Positions 9,809 through 18,795 of a stretch of 64,000 bases of DNA are shown here, piece by piece. The position numbers and the translations under genes were made by a program. The notes below the pieces were generated by a model. The model was not told the DNA's origin and made no database searches. It saw only the letters and a list, made by a program, of their open reading frames with translations. The stretch's first letter is position 1; each line of letters opens with the position of its first letter. Origin of the DNA: Streptomyces rubrogriseus (GTDB taxonomy: Bacteria; Actinomycetota; Actinomycetes; Streptomycetales; Streptomycetaceae); the NCBI RefSeq assembly GCF_027947575.1, contig NZ_CP116256.1:1984001-2048000 (forward strand), read 5' to 3'.

Positions 9809-10452
9809 CCCCGGTGAACCCGAAGCGGGTCGTCGTCTTCGACTACGGCTTCGGCAACGTCCGCTCCGCCGAGCGCGCCCTCGCGCGCGCGGGGGCCGAC
9901 GTCGAGATCACCCGTGACTACGACAAGGCCATGAACGCCGACGGACTGCTGGTCCCCGGCGTCGGCGCCTTCGCCGCCTGCATGGAGGGCCTCAAGGCCG
10001 CCCGGGGCGACTGGATCGTCGACCGCCGCCTGTCGGGCGGGCGCCCGGTCATGGGCATCTGCGTCGGCATGCAGATCCTCTTCTCGCGCGGCATCGAGCA
10101 CGAGGTGGAGGCCGAGGGCCTGGACGAGTGGCCCGGCACGGTCGGACCCCTGCAGGCCGACGTCGTGCCCCACATGGGCTGGAACACCGTCGAGGCACCG
10201 GCCGACTCCCAGCTCTTCGCGGGCCTGGACGCGGACGCCCGCTTCTACTTCGTGCACTCCTACGCCGTCCACGAGTGGACCCAGGAGTCGCACAACCCGC
10301 TGATCGCCGAGCCCAGGGTCACCTGGTCCACCCACGGCAAGCCCTTCGTGGCCGCCGTGGAGAACGGCGCGCTGTGGGCCACGCAGTTCCACCCCGAGAA
10401 GTCCGGCGACGCCGGCGCCCAGCTCCTCACCAACTGGATCGAGACCCTCTAG
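9805..10452 (+). CDS. hisH: Imidazole glycerol phosphate synthase, glutaminase subunit
   Basis: About 215 aa, class I glutamine amidotransferase that supplies ammonia to HisF. The nucleophile cysteine is in MGICVGMQI (near residue 86) and the His-Glu pair in TQFHPEKSG (near 195). [18 protein letters not shown] at the N-terminus and [10 protein letters not shown] near residue 50 are typical. The start is a TTG that overlaps the previous stop by 4 nt, with GGAGG 7 nt upstream. A GTG at 9814 with GGAG 9 nt upstream would remove only three residues. HisF is encoded four genes downstream in the same operon. Confidence 0.96.
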   Translation: MTPVNPKRVVVFDYGFGNVRSAERALARAGADVEITRDYDKAMNADGLLVPGVGAFAACMEGLKAARGDWIVDRRLSGGRPVMGICVGMQILFSRGIEHEVEAEGLDEWPGTVGPLQADVVPHMGWNTVEAPADSQLFAGLDADARFYFVHSYAVHEWTQESHNPLIAEPRVTWSTHGKPFVAAVENGALWATQFHPEKSGDAGAQLLTNWIETL

Positions 10453-10469
10453 AGATGAGCCCGGTAGAG

Positions 10470-11192
10470 ATGAGCAAGCTCGAACTCCTCCCCGCCGTCG
10501 ACGTCCGCGACGGCCAGGCCGTCCGCCTCGTGCACGGCGAGTCCGGCACCGAGACCTCCTACGGCTCCCCGCTGGAGGCCGCCCTCGCCTGGCAGCGCTC
10601 CGGCGCCGAGTGGCTGCACCTGGTGGACCTGGACGCGGCGTTCGGGACCGGGGACAACCGCGCGCTGATCGCCGAGGTCGCCAAGGCCATGGACATCAAG
10701 GTGGAGCTGTCCGGAGGCATCCGCGACGACGACACCCTCGCCGCCGCCCTCGCCACCGGCTGCACCCGGGTGAACCTGGGCACCGCCGCCCTGGAGACCC
10801 CCGAGTGGGTCGCCAAGGTCATCGCCGAGCACGGCGACAAGATCGCGGTCGGCCTGGACGTACGGGGCACCACGCTCCGCGGCCGCGGCTGGACCCGCGA
10901 CGGCGGCGACCTCTACGAGACGCTGGACCGCCTGAACAAGGAGGGCTGCGCCCGCTACGTCGTCACCGACATCGCCAAGGACGGCACCCTCCAGGGCCCC
11001 AACCTGGAGCTCCTGAAGAACGTCTGCGCGGCCACCGACCGCCCGGTCGTGGCGTCGGGCGGCGTCTCCTCCCTGGACGACCTGCGCGCCATCGCCGGGC
11101 TCGTCCCGGACGGTGTCGAGGGGGCCATCGTCGGGAAGGCCCTGTACGCGAAGGCGTTCACCCTGGAAGAAGCCCTGGAGGCTACGTCGTGA
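10470..11192 (+). CDS. priA: Bifunctional HisA/TrpF isomerase PriA
   Basis: 240-aa beta/alpha-barrel isomerase. In Streptomyces PriA converts both ProFAR (histidine path) and PRA (tryptophan path), which explains why actinobacteria lack a separate trpF; none is present here. The two general acid/base residues fit Asp11 (LPAVDVRDG) and Asp130 (VGLDVRG). Phosphate-binding turns [10 protein letters not shown] and [11 protein letters not shown] are intact. I chose the ATG at 10470 because it gives the known [13 protein letters not shown]-terminus; an in-frame ATG at 10455 would add five residues. It joins the his and trp clusters metabolically. Confidence 0.97.
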   Translation: MSKLELLPAVDVRDGQAVRLVHGESGTETSYGSPLEAALAWQRSGAEWLHLVDLDAAFGTGDNRALIAEVAKAMDIKVELSGGIRDDDTLAAALATGCTRVNLGTAALETPEWVAKVIAEHGDKIAVGLDVRGTTLRGRGWTRDGGDLYETLDRLNKEGCARYVVTDIAKDGTLQGPNLELLKNVCAATDRPVVASGGVSSLDDLRAIAGLVPDGVEGAIVGKALYAKAFTLEEALEATS

Positions 11193-11208
11193 AATCGGAC
11201 ACCGTGTC

Positions 11209-11613
11209 ATGACATCAGAAGCCGTGCGGCGCGTGCAGAGCGGGAGCCCCTGGGAAGAGTCCTTCGGTTTCGCCCGCGCCGTGGCGGCGGGTGATCGTGT
11301 CATCGTGGCGGGCACCACCGCCTTCAAGGGCGACATGCTCTACGGCGAGGGCGACCCGTACGAACAGACCAAGGTGGCCTTCGGCACCGCCGTCGAGGCG
11401 ATCGCCGAGTTCGGGCTCGGCATCGGGTCCGTGATCCGGACCCGTGTGTACCTGGCACATTCGCGCGATGTCGATGAGGTGGGCCGCGCCCACAAGGAGC
11501 TGTTCGACTCCGTACGCCCTGCCACGACCCTGCTGGTCGTGGAGGGCTTCATCGACTCGCGGGTCCTGGTGTCGGTCGAAGTGGAAGCGTATAGAGGAGC
11601 CGTGGATTCATGA
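11209..11613 (+). CDS. RidA-family (YjgF/YER057c/UK114) protein
   Basis: 134-aa protein of the Rid superfamily. Members deaminate reactive enamine/imine intermediates such as 2-aminoacrylate, or serve other binding roles. It has the family core [12 protein letters not shown], an Arg in [13 protein letters not shown] that lies in the usual carboxylate-binding place, and a C-terminal [20 protein letters not shown]. Being an embedded his-operon gene (16 nt after priA, stop overlapping hisF by 4 nt) suggests a link to PLP-enzyme by-products or to histidine flux. That link is inference. Confidence 0.88.
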   Translation: MTSEAVRRVQSGSPWEESFGFARAVAAGDRVIVAGTTAFKGDMLYGEGDPYEQTKVAFGTAVEAIAEFGLGIGSVIRTRVYLAHSRDVDEVGRAHKELFDSVRPATTLLVVEGFIDSRVLVSVEVEAYRGAVDS

Positions 11614-12365
11614 CCCTGGCGGTCCGAGTCATTCCCTGCCTGGACGTGGACAACGGCCGGGTCGTCAAGGGCGTCAACTTCCAGAACCTGCGCGACGCGG
11701 GCGACCCCGTCGAGATGGCCAAGGTGTACGACGCCGAGGGCGCCGACGAGCTGACGTTCCTGGACATCACCGCCTCGTCGGGCAACCGCGAGACGACCTA
11801 CGACGTGGTGCGCCGCACCGCCGAGCAGGTGTTCATCCCGCTGACCGTCGGCGGCGGGGTGCGCACCGCCGAGGACGTCGACAAGCTGCTGCGGGCCGGT
11901 GCGGACAAGGTGGGCGTCAACACCGCCGCCATCGCCCGCCCCGACCTGATCCGCGAGATCGCCGAGCGCTTCGGCCGCCAGGTGCTGGTGCTGTCGGTCG
12001 ACGCCCGGCGCACCGAGGCGGGCACCTTCGAGGTGACCACCCACGGCGGCCGGCGCGGCACCGGCATCGACGCCGTGGACTGGGCGCACCGGGCCGCCGA
12101 GCTGGGCGCGGGGGAGATCCTGCTGAACTCGATGGACGCGGACGGCACGAAGGACGGCTACGACCTGGAGATGCTGGCGGCGGTACGCAAGCACGTGGGT
12201 GTCCCGGTCATCGCGTCCGGCGGCGCGGGCAGCCTCGCCCACTTCGCCCCGGCGGTCGAGGCGGGCGCGGACGCGGTACTGGCGGCGTCCGTCTTCCACT
12301 TCGGCGACCTGCGGATCGGCGAGGTGAAGACCGCCCTGCGCGAGGCGGGCCACCCCGTCCGGTAG
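11610..12365 (+). CDS. hisF: Imidazole glycerol phosphate synthase, cyclase subunit
   Basis: 251-aa beta/alpha-barrel that condenses HisH-derived ammonia with PRFAR to form IGP and AICAR, the branch point to purines. Catalytic aspartates are Asp12 ([14 protein letters not shown]) and the one in [13 protein letters not shown] near residue 176. Phosphate-binding loops LTVGGGVRT and [10 protein letters not shown] are intact. The ATG overlaps the ridA-type stop (ATGA). Last gene of the his operon; a large palindrome follows 24 nt after its stop. Confidence 0.98.
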   Translation: MTLAVRVIPCLDVDNGRVVKGVNFQNLRDAGDPVEMAKVYDAEGADELTFLDITASSGNRETTYDVVRRTAEQVFIPLTVGGGVRTAEDVDKLLRAGADKVGVNTAAIARPDLIREIAERFGRQVLVLSVDARRTEAGTFEVTTHGGRRGTGIDAVDWAHRAAELGAGEILLNSMDADGTKDGYDLEMLAAVRKHVGVPVIASGGAGSLAHFAPAVEAGADAVLAASVFHFGDLRIGEVKTALREAGHPVR

Positions 12366-12388
12366 AGGCCGAGCAGACGGCGAGACGA

Positions 12389-12430
12389 GAAAGGAAAATT
12401 GCGCAACATCTATTGCGCAATTTTTCTTTC
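12389..12430. promoter_or_regulatory. 18-bp-arm palindrome between hisF and an ArsR gene
   Basis: Two 18-bp arms (12389-12406 and 12413-12430) around CATCTA pair with a single mismatch; the core TTGCGCAA is itself palindromic and occurs twice. A T-rich run lies in the right arm. It could be a bidirectional terminator for hisF, or the operator of the ArsR-type gene starting 18 bp downstream. The AT-rich, doubled TTGCGCAA core in a GC-rich genome favours an operator; both functions are possible. Confidence 0.6.
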
Positions 12431-12436
12431 GTAATC

Positions 12437-12442
12437 TAGCCT
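12437..12442 (+). promoter_or_regulatory. -10-like TAGCCT, leaderless start of the ArsR gene
   Basis: TAGCCT sits 6 nt before the ATG at 12449 and just downstream of the palindrome. A repressor bound to the palindrome would cover the -35 region of this promoter. No Shine-Dalgarno is present. Confidence 0.4.
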
Positions 12443-12448
12443 GGGTGC

Positions 12449-13036
12449 ATGCCGCGTAAGGAGAACCACCCCGTCACCGATCTGGGCACCCTCAAGGCCC
12501 TGGCCCATCCGCTGCGCATGCAGCTCTACCGCGGGCTGTGCGTGGCGCGCACCGCGACCGCCTCGCAGCTCGCCGAGCAGGTGGACGAGGCCGTCTCGCT
12601 GGTCAGCTACCACCTGCGCAAGCTGGCCGAGCACGGGCTGGTCGAGCAGGCCGACCCGCAGAGCGCGGACGGCCGGGAGCGCTGGTGGCAGCCCTCCTCG
12701 AACGGGGTGACCATCCGCGACGAGAACTTCCGCGACGCCCCCGAGCGCGCGGCGGCCCACCTCGCGGCCACCCGGCTCTTCCACGAGCAGCGCGCCGACA
12801 TGTACCGCCGCTACCTCGACGAACGCCCCACCTGGGGCCCGGAGTGGAACTCCGCCGCCCCGGACAACGAGTCCCTGCTCCGGCTCACCCCCGCCGAGCT
12901 GAGCGAACTGGGCGACGAACTGCTCGCGCTGGCGAGGAAGTACGACGAGAAGGGCCGCGCCGCCGAGGCCGCCGGTGACACCGAGGCGCGCGAGAACGTC
13001 GCGCTCCACGTGTACGGGTTCCCGTTCCGTGTCTGA
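12449..13036 (+). CDS. ArsR-type winged-helix regulator
   Basis: 195-aa transcriptional regulator. Residues 10-80 form a winged helix: LGTLKALAHPLRMQLYRGL, ATASQLAEQVDEAVSLVSYHLRKLAEHGLV, then a wing ending in RWWQPSSN. The C-terminal half is acidic and helical and probably dimerises or senses a ligand; there is no CxC metal site, so it is not a classical metal sensor. It runs into the MFS exporter gene with 13 nt between stop and start, so it likely controls itself and the exporter through the TTGCGCAA palindrome just upstream (inference). Confidence 0.9.
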   Translation: MPRKENHPVTDLGTLKALAHPLRMQLYRGLCVARTATASQLAEQVDEAVSLVSYHLRKLAEHGLVEQADPQSADGRERWWQPSSNGVTIRDENFRDAPERAAAHLAATRLFHEQRADMYRRYLDERPTWGPEWNSAAPDNESLLRLTPAELSELGDELLALARKYDEKGRAAEAAGDTEARENVALHVYGFPFRV

Positions 13037-13049
13037 GGGGACCACGCCC

Positions 13050-14303
13050 GTGCCGGCCACGCGCATACCCCCGGTCGTCGACGGCCCGGCACGTCCCGCC
13101 CACCGGGACGGCAACGTCCTGCGCTGGGTCGGGGCCTACACCGCGTCGATGCTCGGCGACAGCGTCTTCTTCCTCGCGCTCTCCTGGGCCGCCGTGCGGC
13201 AGGGCAGCCCCGCCGAGGCCGGGATCGTCACGGCCGTGAGCGCGGTGCCGCGTGCGCTGCTCATGCTCGGCGGCGGAGTGGTCGTCGACCGGCTGGGACC
13301 GCGCAGGGTCGTCATCGGCAGCGACGCCGTACGGTGCGCGGCGGTCCTCACGGTGGCCGCGCTGCTCTTCGCCACCGACCCCGGACTGTGGCTCCTGGCC
13401 CTGCTCGCCCTGGTCTTCGGCGCGGTGGACGCCCTCTTCATGCCCGCCGTCGGGGCGCTCCCCGCGCGCATCACCGCCAAGGACCAGCTCGCCCGCGTCC
13501 AGGGCATGCGCGGCCTCGCCGTCCGCCTGTCCTCCTTCGTGGGCGCCCCGCTCGGCGGCCTCGGCGTGGCGCTCGGCGGCGCGGCGGCGGCCTTCGCCCT
13601 CGCCGGGGTGCTGATCGCCGTGTCGGTGCCGCTGCTGGTCTCCGTACGGCTGCGCGAGCTGCCCCCCGACGACACGGCCACCGCCGAGGGCGGCACGGCG
13701 TGGCGGGACCTGCGGGACGGGCTCCGGTACATCCGCCGGCACCGCGTCCTCGGACCGCTGATGCTGGTCATCGCCCTCGGCGACCTCGGCTTCGTCGGCC
13801 CGCTCAACATCGGCCTGACCCTGCTCGCCGACGAACGCGGCTGGGGAGCCGCCGGCATGGGCTGGGTACTCGCCGGTTTCGGGGTCGGCGCCGGGACGGC
13901 CGCCCTGCTGCTGACCGTCCGGGGACGCGTGCCGCACGCCGGGTACGTCGTCGCCGGCGCCCTCGTCCCCGGCGCGGTCGCGATCGGCGCGCTGGCGCAG
14001 GCCCCCGCCCTTCCGGTGGCCGTCGGGACGGCGCTGCTCATCGGGCTGCTCGCGGGCCTCAGCGGCGCGCTCTGCGGGGCCCTGCTCCAGACGCAGTCCG
14101 CTCCCGCCCTCCTCGGCCGCGTCACGGCGGTCTCCGGCATCGTCAGCCTGGGCATCGCCCCGCTGAGCATGCCCCTGTCCGCCGCCGCCATCGGCGTCTG
14201 GGGCACCGGCCCGGTCTTCGCCGTCAGCGCCGTGGTGTGCGGCCTCGGCGGGGTGGTCGCCCTGTGCGCGCCGGGCGTACGGCGGGCCGAGCTGCCGAAG
14301 TGA
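13050..14303 (+). CDS. MFS transporter
   Basis: About 417 aa with roughly 12 membrane helices. It begins [24 protein letters not shown], the DHA3/enterobactin-exporter-like opening, and the MFS loop motif is seen in [18 protein letters not shown] after helix 2. I chose the GTG at 13050 because GAGGGG lies 9 nt upstream; a GTG at 13029 would overlap the ArsR stop but has no ribosome-binding site. The regulator-exporter pair suggests inducible efflux of a toxic compound or metabolite. Substrate unknown. Confidence 0.88.
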   Translation: MPATRIPPVVDGPARPAHRDGNVLRWVGAYTASMLGDSVFFLALSWAAVRQGSPAEAGIVTAVSAVPRALLMLGGGVVVDRLGPRRVVIGSDAVRCAAVLTVAALLFATDPGLWLLALLALVFGAVDALFMPAVGALPARITAKDQLARVQGMRGLAVRLSSFVGAPLGGLGVALGGAAAAFALAGVLIAVSVPLLVSVRLRELPPDDTATAEGGTAWRDLRDGLRYIRRHRVLGPLMLVIALGDLGFVGPLNIGLTLLADERGWGAAGMGWVLAGFGVGAGTAALLLTVRGRVPHAGYVVAGALVPGAVAIGALAQAPALPVAVGTALLIGLLAGLSGALCGALLQTQSAPALLGRVTAVSGIVSLGIAPLSMPLSAAAIGVWGTGPVFAVSAVVCGLGGVVALCAPGVRRAELPK

Positions 14304-14313
14304 GCGGCGGAGG

Positions 14314-14949
14314 TCAGATGCCCAGCTGCTTCGTCTCCCGCAGCTTGGCGATCGCGTTCTCCTCGCCCTCCAGCTCCACCTTCGCGGCGCCCTGCCTGCC
14401 GTACGCGAACAGCAGCAGCTCGGACGGCTCGCCCGTCGCCGTCACCACCGGCGTACCCCGGTGGGCGACCGTCGTCTGGCCGTTCGGGCGGCGCAGCACC
14501 AGGCCCGTCGGGATGCCCCGGCCCATCAGGCGGGCGGCCCGCTCCAGGCGGGACCACAGGGCGTCCTGGAAGACCGGGTCCAGCTCGCGCGGCGACCAGT
14601 CCGGCTGGGCGCGGCGGACGTCCTCGGTGTGGACGTAGAACTCCACCGTGTTCGCCGCCTCGTCGACCTGCTTGAGCTGGAAGGGGGAGAAGCGGGGCGG
14701 GCCGGTGCGGATCAGCTGGAGCAGCTCCTCGTACGGCTTCGCGCCGTACTCCTCCCGCACCCGGTGGAGGCGGGACTCCAGCGGCTTGATCAGGGCGCCC
14801 CCGGCCGCGTCCGGACGCCGCTCGCGCACCACCACGTGCGCGGCCAGGTCACGGGTCCGCCAGCCCTCGCACAGGGTCGGGGCGTCCGGACCGGCCGTCT
14901 CCAACAGGTCCGCGAGCAGAAGTCGTTCACGCTTGGCGAAAGTCGACAT
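14314..14949 (-). CDS. TIGR03085 family metal-binding protein (DinB/MDMPI fold)
   Basis: 211-aa protein of the mycothiol-dependent maleylpyruvate isomerase/DinB fold. The N-terminal metal motif is visible as [17 protein letters not shown] (residues 27-43) and a second ligand is likely in [14 protein letters not shown] near residue 105. The actinobacterial subfamily TIGR03085 has no assigned reaction. A TAGGCT hexamer lies exactly 6 nt before the ATG and there is no Shine-Dalgarno, so a leaderless message is likely. It converges on the MFS gene with a 10-nt gap. Confidence 0.85.
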   Translation of the reverse strand: MSTFAKRERLLLADLLETAGPDAPTLCEGWRTRDLAAHVVVRERRPDAAGGALIKPLESRLHRVREEYGAKPYEELLQLIRTGPPRFSPFQLKQVDEAANTVEFYVHTEDVRRAQPDWSPRELDPVFQDALWSRLERAARLMGRGIPTGLVLRRPNGQTTVAHRGTPVVTATGEPSELLLFAYGRQGAAKVELEGEENAIAKLRETKQLGI

Positions 14950-14955
14950 GGAGTC

Positions 14956-14961
14956 AGCCTA
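14956..14961 (-). promoter_or_regulatory. -10-like TAGGCT, leaderless start
   Basis: On the minus strand TAGGCT is followed by 6 nt and then the ATG at 14949. It fits the TAGRRT-like streptomycete -10 and would put the transcript start at or next to the start codon. Confidence 0.45.
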
Positions 14962-15030
14962 CGGCGGTCGGCCGGGTCCGCCCAATGGACATCCCGGGGG
15001 AGTGTCCGCCCCACGCGGCACAATGGGCGC

Positions 15031-15486
15031 ATGACCAGCAGCTCCCCCACCGGCGGCGGCCCCGGGCGGCCCAGCCGGCTCGCCCCCGAGATCGCCGACC
15101 GCCTCAAGCGCAGCGCCGACGGCCTCCTGCCCGCCATCGCCCAGCAGTACGACACCGGAGAGGTGCTGATGCTCGGCTGGATGGACGACGAGGCGCTGCA
15201 CCGCACGCTGACGACCGGCCGCTGCACCTACTGGTCGCGCAGCCGCCGGGAGTACTGGGTCAAGGGCGACACCTCGGGCCACTTCCAGTGGGTGAAGTCC
15301 GTCGCCCTGGACTGCGACGCCGACACCGTCCTCGTCAAGGTCGACCAGGTGGGCGCCGCCTGCCACACCGGGACCCGCACCTGCTTCGACACCGACGTGC
15401 TCCTCGCCGAGGGTTCCGGGGGTTCCGAGGGCTCTGAGGCAACCGAAGACGCCGCGGGCGCCGACGTGCCCGGCGCGGGTCAGTAG
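15031..15486 (+). CDS. hisI: Phosphoribosyl-AMP cyclohydrolase
   Basis: 151-aa enzyme opening the adenine ring of PR-AMP to ProFAR, the step before PriA. Zinc and magnesium ligands appear in [22 protein letters not shown] and [25 protein letters not shown] is the family signature. There is no fused HisE domain. The last 25 residues are a Gly/Ser/Glu-rich tail. It is separate from the main his operon and abuts trpE (11 nt). CACAAT lies 6 nt before the ATG, suggesting a leaderless start. Confidence 0.97.
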   Translation: MTSSSPTGGGPGRPSRLAPEIADRLKRSADGLLPAIAQQYDTGEVLMLGWMDDEALHRTLTTGRCTYWSRSRREYWVKGDTSGHFQWVKSVALDCDADTVLVKVDQVGAACHTGTRTCFDTDVLLAEGSGGSEGSEATEDAAGADVPGAGQ

Positions 15487-15489
15487 GGT
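15484..15489 (+). promoter_or_regulatory. -10-like TAGGGT before trpE, including the hisI stop
   Basis: The hisI stop codon TAG is the first half of TAGGGT, which ends 8 nt before the trpE ATG. This could give trpE a leaderless promoter of its own. No leader peptide or Trp-codon attenuator fits into the 11-nt gap. No convincing -35 is visible. Confidence 0.35.
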
Positions 15490-15497
15490 CTGCGGCC

Positions 15498-17015
15498 ATG
15501 GACGTCACGCCTGACATGGACCTCGACACCTTCCGCAAGCTGGCCGCCGACCGCCGGGTGATCCCGGTGAGCCGCAAGCTCCTCGCCGACGGCGACACCC
15601 CGGTGGCGCTGTACCGCAAGCTCGCCGCCGAGCGCCCCGGCACCTTCCTGCTGGAGTCCGCGGAGAACGGACGTGCGGCGTTCCAATGGTCTCGGTACTC
15701 CTTCATCGGCGTCCGCAGCGCCGCCACCCTCACCGAGAAGGACGGCCGGGCGCACTGGCAGGGCACCCCGCCCGTCGGCGTCCCCACCGACGGCGACCCG
15801 CTCGCCGCCCTGCGCGCCACCGTCGAGGCCCTGCACACCCCGCGCGACCTCGCCCACGACCTGGGCCTGCCGCCCTTCACCGGCGGCATGGTGGGCTACC
15901 TCGGGTACGACATCGTGCGCCGCCTGGAGAAGGTCGGCCCGGGGGAGCGCGACGACCTGAAGCTGCCCGAGCTGACCATGCTGCTCACCAGCGACCTCGC
16001 CGTCATGGACCACTGGGAGGGCTCGGTCCTGCTGATCGCCAACGCGATCAACCACAACGACCTGGAGACCGGCGTCGACGAGGCCTACGCCGACGCGATC
16101 GCCCGCCTCGACGCCATGGAGGCCGACCTCACCCGTGCCGTCGCCCAGCCTCCGGCCGCGCTGCCCCCCTCCGAGCTGCCCGAGTACACCGCGCTGTGGG
16201 GCGGCCCCGACTTCCAGGACGCCGTCGAGGACATCAAGGAGCGCATCCGCGCGGGCGAGGCCTTCCAGGTCGTCCCCTCCCAGCGCTTCGAGACGCCCTG
16301 CACGGCGAGCGCGCTCGACGTCTACCGGGTCCTGCGGGCCACCAACCCCTCCCCGTACATGTACCTGCTCCGCCTCGACGGCTTCGACGTCGTCGGCTCG
16401 TCCCCCGAGGCGCTGGTCAAGGTCGAGGACGGGCGCGCCATGGTGCACCCCATCGCCGGTACCCGCCCGCGCGGCGCCACCCCGCAGGAGGACCAGGCCC
16501 TCGCCGACGAACTGCTCGCCGACCCCAAGGAGCGCGCCGAGCACCTGATGCTGGTCGACCTCGGCCGCAACGACCTCGGACGGGTCTGCGAGCCCGGGTC
16601 CGTCGAGGTCGTCGACTTCATGTCCGTCGAGCGGTACTCGCACGTCATGCACATCGTCTCCACGGTCACCGGCCGGGTCGCCCCGGACCGCACCGCCTTC
16701 GACGTCCTCACCGCCTGCTTCCCGGCCGGCACCCTCTCCGGCGCGCCCAAGCCGCGCGCCCTGCAGATCATCGACGAACTCGAACCCTCCCGCCGCGGCC
16801 TGTACGGCGGCTGCGTCGGCTACCTCGACTTCGCCGGCGACTCCGACACCGCCATCGCCATCCGCACCGCCCTGCTGCGCGACGGCACCGCCTACGTCCA
16901 GGCGGGCGCGGGCGTCGTCGCCGACTCCGACCCGGTCGCCGAGGACACCGAGTGCCGCAACAAGGCGGCGGCCGTGCTGAGGGCCGTACACACGGCCAAC
17001 CGGCTGGCGCAATAG
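15498..17015 (+). CDS. trpE: Anthranilate synthase component I
   Basis: 505-aa chorismate-using enzyme that makes anthranilate with a separate TrpG glutaminase (not in this window). The feedback Trp-binding element [10 protein letters not shown] lies near residue 50. Catalytic-domain motifs follow: [20 protein letters not shown] near 285, IAGTRPRG near 320, [12 protein letters not shown] near 352 and [14 protein letters not shown] near 408. It is the E-only form, not the fused TrpEG found in some streptomycetes. ATG at 15498 is chosen; a second ATG six codons on is possible. No Shine-Dalgarno. Confidence 0.97.
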   Translation: MDVTPDMDLDTFRKLAADRRVIPVSRKLLADGDTPVALYRKLAAERPGTFLLESAENGRAAFQWSRYSFIGVRSAATLTEKDGRAHWQGTPPVGVPTDGDPLAALRATVEALHTPRDLAHDLGLPPFTGGMVGYLGYDIVRRLEKVGPGERDDLKLPELTMLLTSDLAVMDHWEGSVLLIANAINHNDLETGVDEAYADAIARLDAMEADLTRAVAQPPAALPPSELPEYTALWGGPDFQDAVEDIKERIRAGEAFQVVPSQRFETPCTASALDVYRVLRATNPSPYMYLLRLDGFDVVGSSPEALVKVEDGRAMVHPIAGTRPRGATPQEDQALADELLADPKERAEHLMLVDLGRNDLGRVCEPGSVEVVDFMSVERYSHVMHIVSTVTGRVAPDRTAFDVLTACFPAGTLSGAPKPRALQIIDELEPSRRGLYGGCVGYLDFAGDSDTAIAIRTALLRDGTAYVQAGAGVVADSDPVAEDTECRNKAAAVLRAVHTANRLAQ

Positions 17016-17059
17016 GGCCAACCGGTCGGACCGGTGGGGCGATTCTCACGCCCCCAATG

Positions 17060-17091
17060 CGAACCCCGGGTGACGGTTCGCCCGGGGTTCG
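17060..17091. terminator. Hairpin between trpE and the TIGR02234 gene
   Basis: CGAACCCCGGG and CCCGGGGTTCG form a perfect 11-bp stem with a 10-nt loop, 45 nt after trpE and 17 nt before the next start. There is no U-run. It could be a terminator, or lower expression of the downstream gene. Confidence 0.5.
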
Positions 17092-17107
17092 GGTGATAGT
17101 GGAGTAC

Positions 17108-17734
17108 GTGACAGCCGTTCCTCACCCCCGTACCCCAGCCGCAGGACCCGCCCGGGCCGGCCGCCGGAGCCTCGCCGTCGCCCTGCTGTGCGGCGCGCTC
17201 GGCGCCGCCGTCGCCCTGCTCGCCACCCGGCAGGAGTGGGCGGAGGGCACCGCGACGGTGGCCGGCGGCGCGTTCACCCTGACCGCCAAGGGCAGCGACG
17301 TCACGGGCGTACCCGCGTCGCTCGCCATAGTCGGCCTCGCCGCGCTCGTCGCCGTCTTCGCCGTCCGCCGGGCCGACCGCTTCGCCGTCGCCGCGCTGCT
17401 CGCGCTGAGCGGCGCGGGCACCGTCGCCGCCGCCCTGGCTGGCGCCTCCGACAGCTCCGCGCTCGACGACCAGGCCGCGAAGGCGGCGGGCGACACCTCG
17501 GCCACCGTCGACGCGCTCTCCCACACCGCCTGGCCGTACGTCGCGGCCGTGGGCGGCGCCCTGCTCCTGCTGGCCGGGCTGCTCGCGCTGCGCTACGGCC
17601 GCCAGTGGCCCGCGATGTCCGGACGCTACGAACGCGGCGGAGCCCCGCGGCGCAGGCCGCAGACCGTCGACCCGGACCGCCCCGAGGACCTGTGGAAGGC
17701 CATCGACCGCGGCGAGGACCCCACCAGCGCCTGA
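17108..17734 (+). CDS. TIGR02234 family Trp-biosynthesis-associated membrane protein
   Basis: About 208 aa with four membrane helices (near residues 20-40, 70-88, 98-115 and 143-165) and a Trp-containing loop (ATRQEWAEGT). The basic C-terminus ends with RPEDLWKAIDRGEDPTS, typical of TIGR02234, a family defined by its place in actinobacterial trp clusters. Its function is not established. Possible GTG starts lie at 17093, 17099 and 17108; none has a good Shine-Dalgarno, and 17108 gives the MTAVPHPRTP start. Confidence 0.85.
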   Translation: MTAVPHPRTPAAGPARAGRRSLAVALLCGALGAAVALLATRQEWAEGTATVAGGAFTLTAKGSDVTGVPASLAIVGLAALVAVFAVRRADRFAVAALLALSGAGTVAAALAGASDSSALDDQAAKAAGDTSATVDALSHTAWPYVAAVGGALLLLAGLLALRYGRQWPAMSGRYERGGAPRRRPQTVDPDRPEDLWKAIDRGEDPTSA

Positions 17735-17878
17735 CCCGCGTCCGGGCCCGCCTCCCGCCCCGTGCCCCGACCCGCGTTCACCCACTGGAGCACCCCCGCT
17801 CACGGCGCGTGCCCCCGTGCGGGACAATGGGTGCGAGCGTCCTGCTCAGACATGGCACACAGCAACGAGGAGCAAGCA

Positions 17879-18130
17879 ATGGCGGGCAGCAGCCACGGTC
17901 ACACCCCGGCCGCCTGGACCGGTGTCATCATCGCCTTCATCGGTTTCTGCATCGCGGGCATGTTCATGGTGGCGGCCCAGCCGTGGGGCTTCTGGGCCGG
18001 CATGGCGGTCGTGCTCCTCGGTGGTGTCGTCGGCTACATCATGAGGATGATGGGCCTCGGCCAGCCGAAGCAGAACCACCCCGTGCACCAGGTCGCGGGC
18101 GAGCGCGCCGAGGCCGGCGCCAAGGGCTGA
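17879..18130 (+). CDS. HGxxPAAW family small membrane protein
   Basis: 83 aa, named for the SHGHTPAAWTGV motif at its N-terminus (residues 5-16). Two membrane helices follow (about 16-34 and 38-58), then a basic hydrophilic tail. Actinobacterial homologues usually sit in trp clusters, but no function is known. The ATG at 17879 is supported by GAGGAG 7 nt upstream; an ATG at 17852 would add nine residues. A strong hairpin follows its stop, so it probably ends a transcript. Confidence 0.87.
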   Translation: MAGSSHGHTPAAWTGVIIAFIGFCIAGMFMVAAQPWGFWAGMAVVLLGGVVGYIMRMMGLGQPKQNHPVHQVAGERAEAGAKG

Positions 18131-18156
18131 CCGGGCGCGGCGGTCACGGACCTCCG

Positions 18157-18194
18157 GAGGGGCGGATCGGCACACCGTGCCGGGACCGCCCCTC
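18157..18194 (+). terminator. Two-part stem-loop after the HGxxPAAW gene
   Basis: Outer stem GAGGGGCGG/CCGCCCCTC encloses an inner stem CGGCAC/GTGCCG with loop ACC, 26 nt after the stop. It is very stable but has no U-tract, like many streptomycete terminators. Confidence 0.6.
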
Positions 18195-18231
18195 ACGTGC
18201 GTGCGGGGGCCGCCGGAGGCAGAATGCGGGC

Positions 18232-18678
18232 GTGGACTTCGAGAGCGGGAAACCCGGCCGGACCGGCAACGCCCTGCCGCGCGGCGCGGCCCTCCGCCTC
18301 GCCGTCCCGGCCGGAGTGCTCGCGGCCGTCGCCGGGGCCTTCGCCTACGTCGGGAGCGTGGACCCCTACGAGCCCGGCCACTACCCCGTCTGCCCCCTGC
18401 TGCGCTTCACGGGCGTCTACTGTCCCGGCTGCGGCGGCCTGCGCAGCGCCCACGCCTTCGTCCACGGCGACCTGACGGCTGCGCTGCACGCCAACGCGCC
18501 CGCCGTCCTCGCCTATCTGGGCTTCGCCGTCCTGTGGACCGTCTGGGTGATCCGCGCGGCCCGGGGCCGTCCGGTACGCGTCGACCTCGGGCCGGTCCAC
18601 CTGTGGACGCTGGGGACGTTGCTGCTGGTCTTCACCGTTGTCCGGAACCTGCCGTTCGGTGGCTGGCTGCTGCCTTGA
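18232..18678 (+). CDS. DUF2752 membrane protein
   Basis: 148 aa with three membrane helices (near residues 20-38, 86-105 and 122-140). Between the first two lies the DUF2752 signature: CPLLRFTGVYCPGCGGLRSAHAFVHGDL, with a CPxCG pair. Function unknown; the CPGCGG motif may bind metal or form a disulphide. The GTG at 18232 is preceded by CAGAAT at exactly 6 nt, a leaderless-type arrangement, although GGAGG at 18215 could act weakly. It lies between the small trp-associated genes and trpC. Confidence 0.88.
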   Translation: MDFESGKPGRTGNALPRGAALRLAVPAGVLAAVAGAFAYVGSVDPYEPGHYPVCPLLRFTGVYCPGCGGLRSAHAFVHGDLTAALHANAPAVLAYLGFAVLWTVWVIRAARGRPVRVDLGPVHLWTLGTLLLVFTVVRNLPFGGWLLP

Positions 18679-18795
18679 TCGTCCACGGGGCGTCCAGGTA
18701 CTGGGACTGGGATCGGGCGGATGCGGGGCCGGTGCCCGGCTGCGGATACCATCACAGTGACCACACGTTTTGCCGTCTGAAAGGGGGCCGCTCGC

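Noticed and set aside
15480..15500. Trp leader peptide or attenuator before trpE
   Set aside because: Only 11 nt separate hisI and trpE; no Trp-codon leader or alternative stems fit.
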